From Ancylostoma caninum (Eukaryota; Nematoda; Chromadorea; Rhabditida; Ancylostomatidae), in NCBI GenBank assembly GCA_037903475.1, contig JBAJFG010000172.1, positions 2,542,001 to 2,606,000 on the forward strand: a DNA stretch of 64,000 nucleotides, in the 5' to 3' direction. Of the stretch, positions 60,751 to 64,000 are shown one piece after another. A program made the translations under genes and the position numbers. The notes beneath the pieces were generated by a model, which was given only the letters and a program-made list of their open reading frames with translations, made no database searches and had not been told where the DNA came from. Position 1 is the first letter of the stretch. Each line of letters begins with the position of its first letter.

Positions 60751-62651
60751 AATTGTTCTGGACACGAATCAACGATTTATCCGGCTATCAATTCTTGGTG
60801 GATTGAATTGTCCGAATATTCGAAAATTTTGCCGAATATATTTGGCATCGCCCATAGTATAAGGTGAAGATGATGCCAATATGAAGCACTGTGAGCTCCG
60901 TGTCCGTGTCAGAGCCTACAAAGGAATGATCTTTTGGTTTGCTGGGTTTCCTGAGTGTCTGTTCTCCCTAATACTTGTAATTGTACTTATTTGCTTACTA
61001 GTCATATCTGATAAAAAATAAGACCTAAATCCAGTACAAGCAGAAGTCTGGCTCCATACGCATCCACCAACTCCATAAAAGATTTCTACGTATTTGTCAT
61101 CTTCTTCTCCCTAGCATACGGGGAGAATCTTTACGATATATGCGTCCGCTCATCCTCTCCATGAGTTCTCCACCATGAGAAGACACGATCCAGAACATCC
61201 TACTCTAGGACTCGAAGCGCTTCCAGTGGCGAGAATCACAGAGTAAGGGAAAATTTCCGGGATTCATTAACGTTCCCAGGAAGGAAATAACATGGAGTCT
61301 CCCGGATCGAACAACTTCCTCATTCAAATTTTTTTTGCATTCTATTGGAGAATCTCGTTCACTGCACGCAGAGGAAACGAATTCTGGCAGCAATGAAGCG
61401 CAGCAACTTCTTGTCGAGGAAGCTCGTCCATCACCCACAAAATTCAAATGAAATTTCCGGGATAATCCATAGATTCCGCTGAAAATAAATTGAATATTTA
61501 TTTTACTCCATGCATTCAATACGAGTGTTCATGCATATCGTTACAGAATTACCTACTAAAGTAAAAGTAAACAAATCAAAACTGAACAGTACATATTATA
61601 TAAACAACAACATTATAAGGCTCCTAATATCCAAAACGTCTGCAGGTTCAACGCTTGGGACATGTGGGTCATTGAGATAACCCGTAGTAACCGTGTCAAC
61701 ACCACGCAAATTTACCAATCGTTAGCACGTTTACCTTGGGTAATCTCAATGCTGCATCCAGGCATCCAGATCCTGGCCTTCTCAACTCTGAGCGGGATCT
61801 CCTCTGTAGTGTTCTCTAGAAACGCTATCTGGCATGTAAACATTTTTCCTAGCAATATTTTTGCCTCTTTTGTCATCTTTTCTATCACTTTTACCTATGT
61901 TCTTACCTTTTTGCATCACAATTCTTTTGGCTGCATACTTTGAGCGCATTAATAATTAAGGAAATGGAATAAATCTATATATAAAACAGAGTAACCCTCA
62001 CGACACTCTTTTTTTTCAAAAATCTGGTCGACACGCACCGAATTCTAATGGTGTCACGACATAAATAGAGCACTTGTTAACAAGGGAGCCAGCACTGAAG
62101 CCCACAGAAATGGGACACCATTGGAATTCGGCGAAGATCCTCGGATACTTCTTGCTTGACCGTATCGGTTCGAATATCGATTTATTGATTTTGTTGATTT
62201 TTCGTAGGTTTTCCTTCGGGCGTCATGGACTCACTTTCGCACGGGTTCGCTAGCGCACTAAACAAGAATTTCATGGGGATTGGGCATGAGAACGTCGAAT
62301 TATTGATTTTATCGATTTATGCTCTTTTTGCTCAAAGATTAGTGAGCATAAATAACGAAACAAATATCTTTTTCCGTCGCTTTTTTTGAAGCTTTGAAGC
62401 TGTTCCTGGCCCCTTGCCAAGAAATTTATCGTGTGAAGTTTTCCTTCGAAGGACTTCTTTCCAGATTTTTTATGGAAAAATGTTCCTCGGAGTTGCTCGC
62501 ACCTATCCAACCTCGGCAAAGCTGACGGCGGCGTCGGCAGCGGCAGCGGTGAAGCTGAGCGGTGGGCGTGGCCTTGTGGCGGTGGTCGCCGAGTGTGTGT
62601 GGGGTGTGGCCGAGTGAGCACGAGCCCGGCTAGAAGCGGGCCATCCGCTCA

Positions 62652-62769
62652 ATGGCCGGCCGTTTTCGCGTCAGCTCCGTGAACGCGGCGCAGAACGACA
62701 TCACCGCCGCGCCCGTGGTGGCGCCGAACAGCGTCACACTCACTATACCGGCCAACGGCCAAACTCCAG
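62652..62769 (+). CDS. First coding exon with RFRV motif; possible SLC12 cation-chloride cotransporter N-terminus
   Basis: ATG then M-A-G-R-F-R-V-S-S-V, an Ala/Pro-rich segment and a clean donor (CCAG|GTGAGC), phase 1. R-F-x-V is the docking motif for SPAK/OSR1 kinases found near the start of NKCC-type cotransporters, and the exon is hydrophilic as those N-termini are. That is thin evidence: the transporter domain would lie beyond the window or behind a long intron. The exon and the 130 bp upstream are strikingly GC-rich against AT-rich flanks, as for a conserved gene start. No further exon of this gene was found up to 64000. Confidence 0.45.
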
Positions 62770-64000
62770 GTGAGCTCCACCACTCCTTCCGTACCCAACT
62801 GCGGGTTTTTCCCCCAACTCAAAATCGTCTCGAAACAAATCTGACCCGTTGTGGATTCGATGACCTACGGCTAATCAGCCTAATTTTCTGCTCCAGCTCA
62901 ATGTTCTTTCTCTAGCATGTATCCATGTCGTGTACTTTGCCCGATCAATAACCACCAGCCTCAGTGTCCAGTTTAATATCCGTTCAATGAAGATGCGTGC
63001 GCTACTACGACTACGCGCTTATTCAATTCTGCAACATTCCACGATTCTGCCTGCTTCTCTGCACTCTCCTGCACTCACACACTCTATCATCTTCTCAACT
63101 CCAATTGTACTTAGCATATGGTCTCTCTACTAATGTAAACAATTCCAAATGTTCATGTTCAACGGTGCTAGATGCCTAGGACTTGTTTCCCTATAAAAAA
63201 ACAATAAAAATTACAAATTTCACAAAATGATGACGTCATCGTGACCGGTTACGATCGCTTAGTGACCGTATGACCATAGAAGGCATACGTCACAAGAAGA
63301 AAGATAAGAATAGGCGGCATGCTGCTGCCCCTTTTTGGAACCCCTTGGGATAAAATGTTGTGTAAATACACAAAAAGTCCATTGCATGACGTCACTGCAC
63401 TTCCTTCCCGAAGAAATGTCACGGATTTTGCTATGGCAACAATTACCTCAACTATCTTCTACCCAGAAATTGCGAAATTTCTGAGATTTTCCTGGAAAAC
63501 CAAAGTCGGAAAGGGCAAGGCGATAGTGATAAAAAGCGGATTGCTCTATGAAGCTGGACGACTCACTTTATTGACTTTGCTTTTTCCGTGTCTAGGATCT
63601 TCCGGCCCTTTAATAAGGGCGATAGCACTGCACTGAGAATAGAAATAGCCTGGGTAGTTCTTCTCATGCAGTCTCTTGAGAAGGGATTTAAAAAAAAAAC
63701 AACATGGAGCTAATTTACCTCCTTTCATTTTTGCTTTACTGGGGGGAGGAATCCAGAATAGTTCAGCGAATCCCAAAAGAACCACAGAAATTTTGCAATA
63801 TCGTGTTTGGCAAAAAAAATCCTAGGACAGAAATTGTCAGGAAATCAAGAGATCCGGAAGGTCTCAATCCTAGGCGTCTGGGTTATCCCAAGCAGAACCG
63901 CTGTAGAAATCTCTGCAAAAGTTGGTTCTTTTTTCCACTGCTCCTATTGCCATTTTCCCGAAACATTTCCCTGTACATGATATCCATGTCTAAAAGTCTG
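62770..64000 (+). other. Probable first intron of the RFRV gene
   Basis: It follows a strong donor and contains AT-rich text and open frames without splice support. Nothing recognisable is seen to the right edge. Confidence 0.35.

Larger units (their letters stand above)
53845..62651. other. Repeat-dominated region without a supported gene
   Basis: Between the actin gene and the exon at 62652 I find repeats only: a composite foldback with SINE (54161-55370), a MITE (55611-55732), a perfect hairpin (56762-56840), TIR elements (58063, 60330), a hAT MITE (58376-58661) and an ATTT microsatellite near 59768-59790. Many short open frames here carry no recognisable motif. Confidence 0.5.

Noticed and set aside
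62271..62621. Minus-strand Pro/His-rich frame overlapping the GC-rich block
   Set aside because: Shadow of the GC-rich 5' region of the RFRV exon; composition-driven.

Overview
The window looks like nuclear DNA of a parasitic nematode, most likely a strongylid (hookworm-like, clade V). It has small exons with TTTCAG-type acceptors, AT-rich introns, an ATG lying directly behind a TTCCAG acceptor as expected for SL trans-splicing, ShK-domain secreted proteins, the nematode-type trypsin family with a C-terminal D-W-[IV]-C-K segment, and heavy transposon load. I cannot name the species. All exon models are hand-built from splice signals, reading-phase agreement and paralogue alignment.

Layout. 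1-1265 (minus): 5' part of an M13 (neprilysin-like) metallopeptidase. 3199-6920 (plus): a secreted ShK-domain protein. 7171-7914: tandem dimeric tRNA-derived SINE. 12489-8958 (minus): a lysine-rich single-pass membrane protein whose nine exons are all in phase 0. 14283-48238 (plus): an array of five full-length nine-exon S1 serine protease genes plus one 3' fragment. Here they are called SP-A (14283-19237), SP-B (23889-26353), SP-C (27727-32507), SP-D (37947-40426), the fragment (40822-41393) and SP-E (45380-48238). 43525-44418 (plus): an unrecognised gene inside the array. 50502-53771 (plus): a divergent but intact actin. 62652-62769 (plus): the first coding exon of a gene running off the right, with an RFRV motif. 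The remaining 54-62 kb is mainly repeats.

The protease array is the main biological unit. The paralogues keep almost identical exon lengths and their His/Asp/Ser triads, but four of the five full-length copies each carry a different lesion: a T-run frameshift (SP-A), loss of the Gly-Asp before the catalytic Ser (SP-B), a 1-nt deletion at the signal-peptide junction (SP-D) and a GG in place of the AG acceptor of exon 2 (SP-E). Only SP-C is intact by every test I could apply, and it carries a Penelope-like retroelement in an intron. Some lesions could be assembly errors.

Mobile elements are diverse: a mariner relic with both ends, two hAT-type MITEs with 8-bp target duplications, a Penelope-like element with a GIY-YIG domain and a hammerhead-like core, dimeric tRNA SINEs, several foldback families and a 60-bp minisatellite. 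No CRISPR array, rRNA or convincing functional tRNA was seen.
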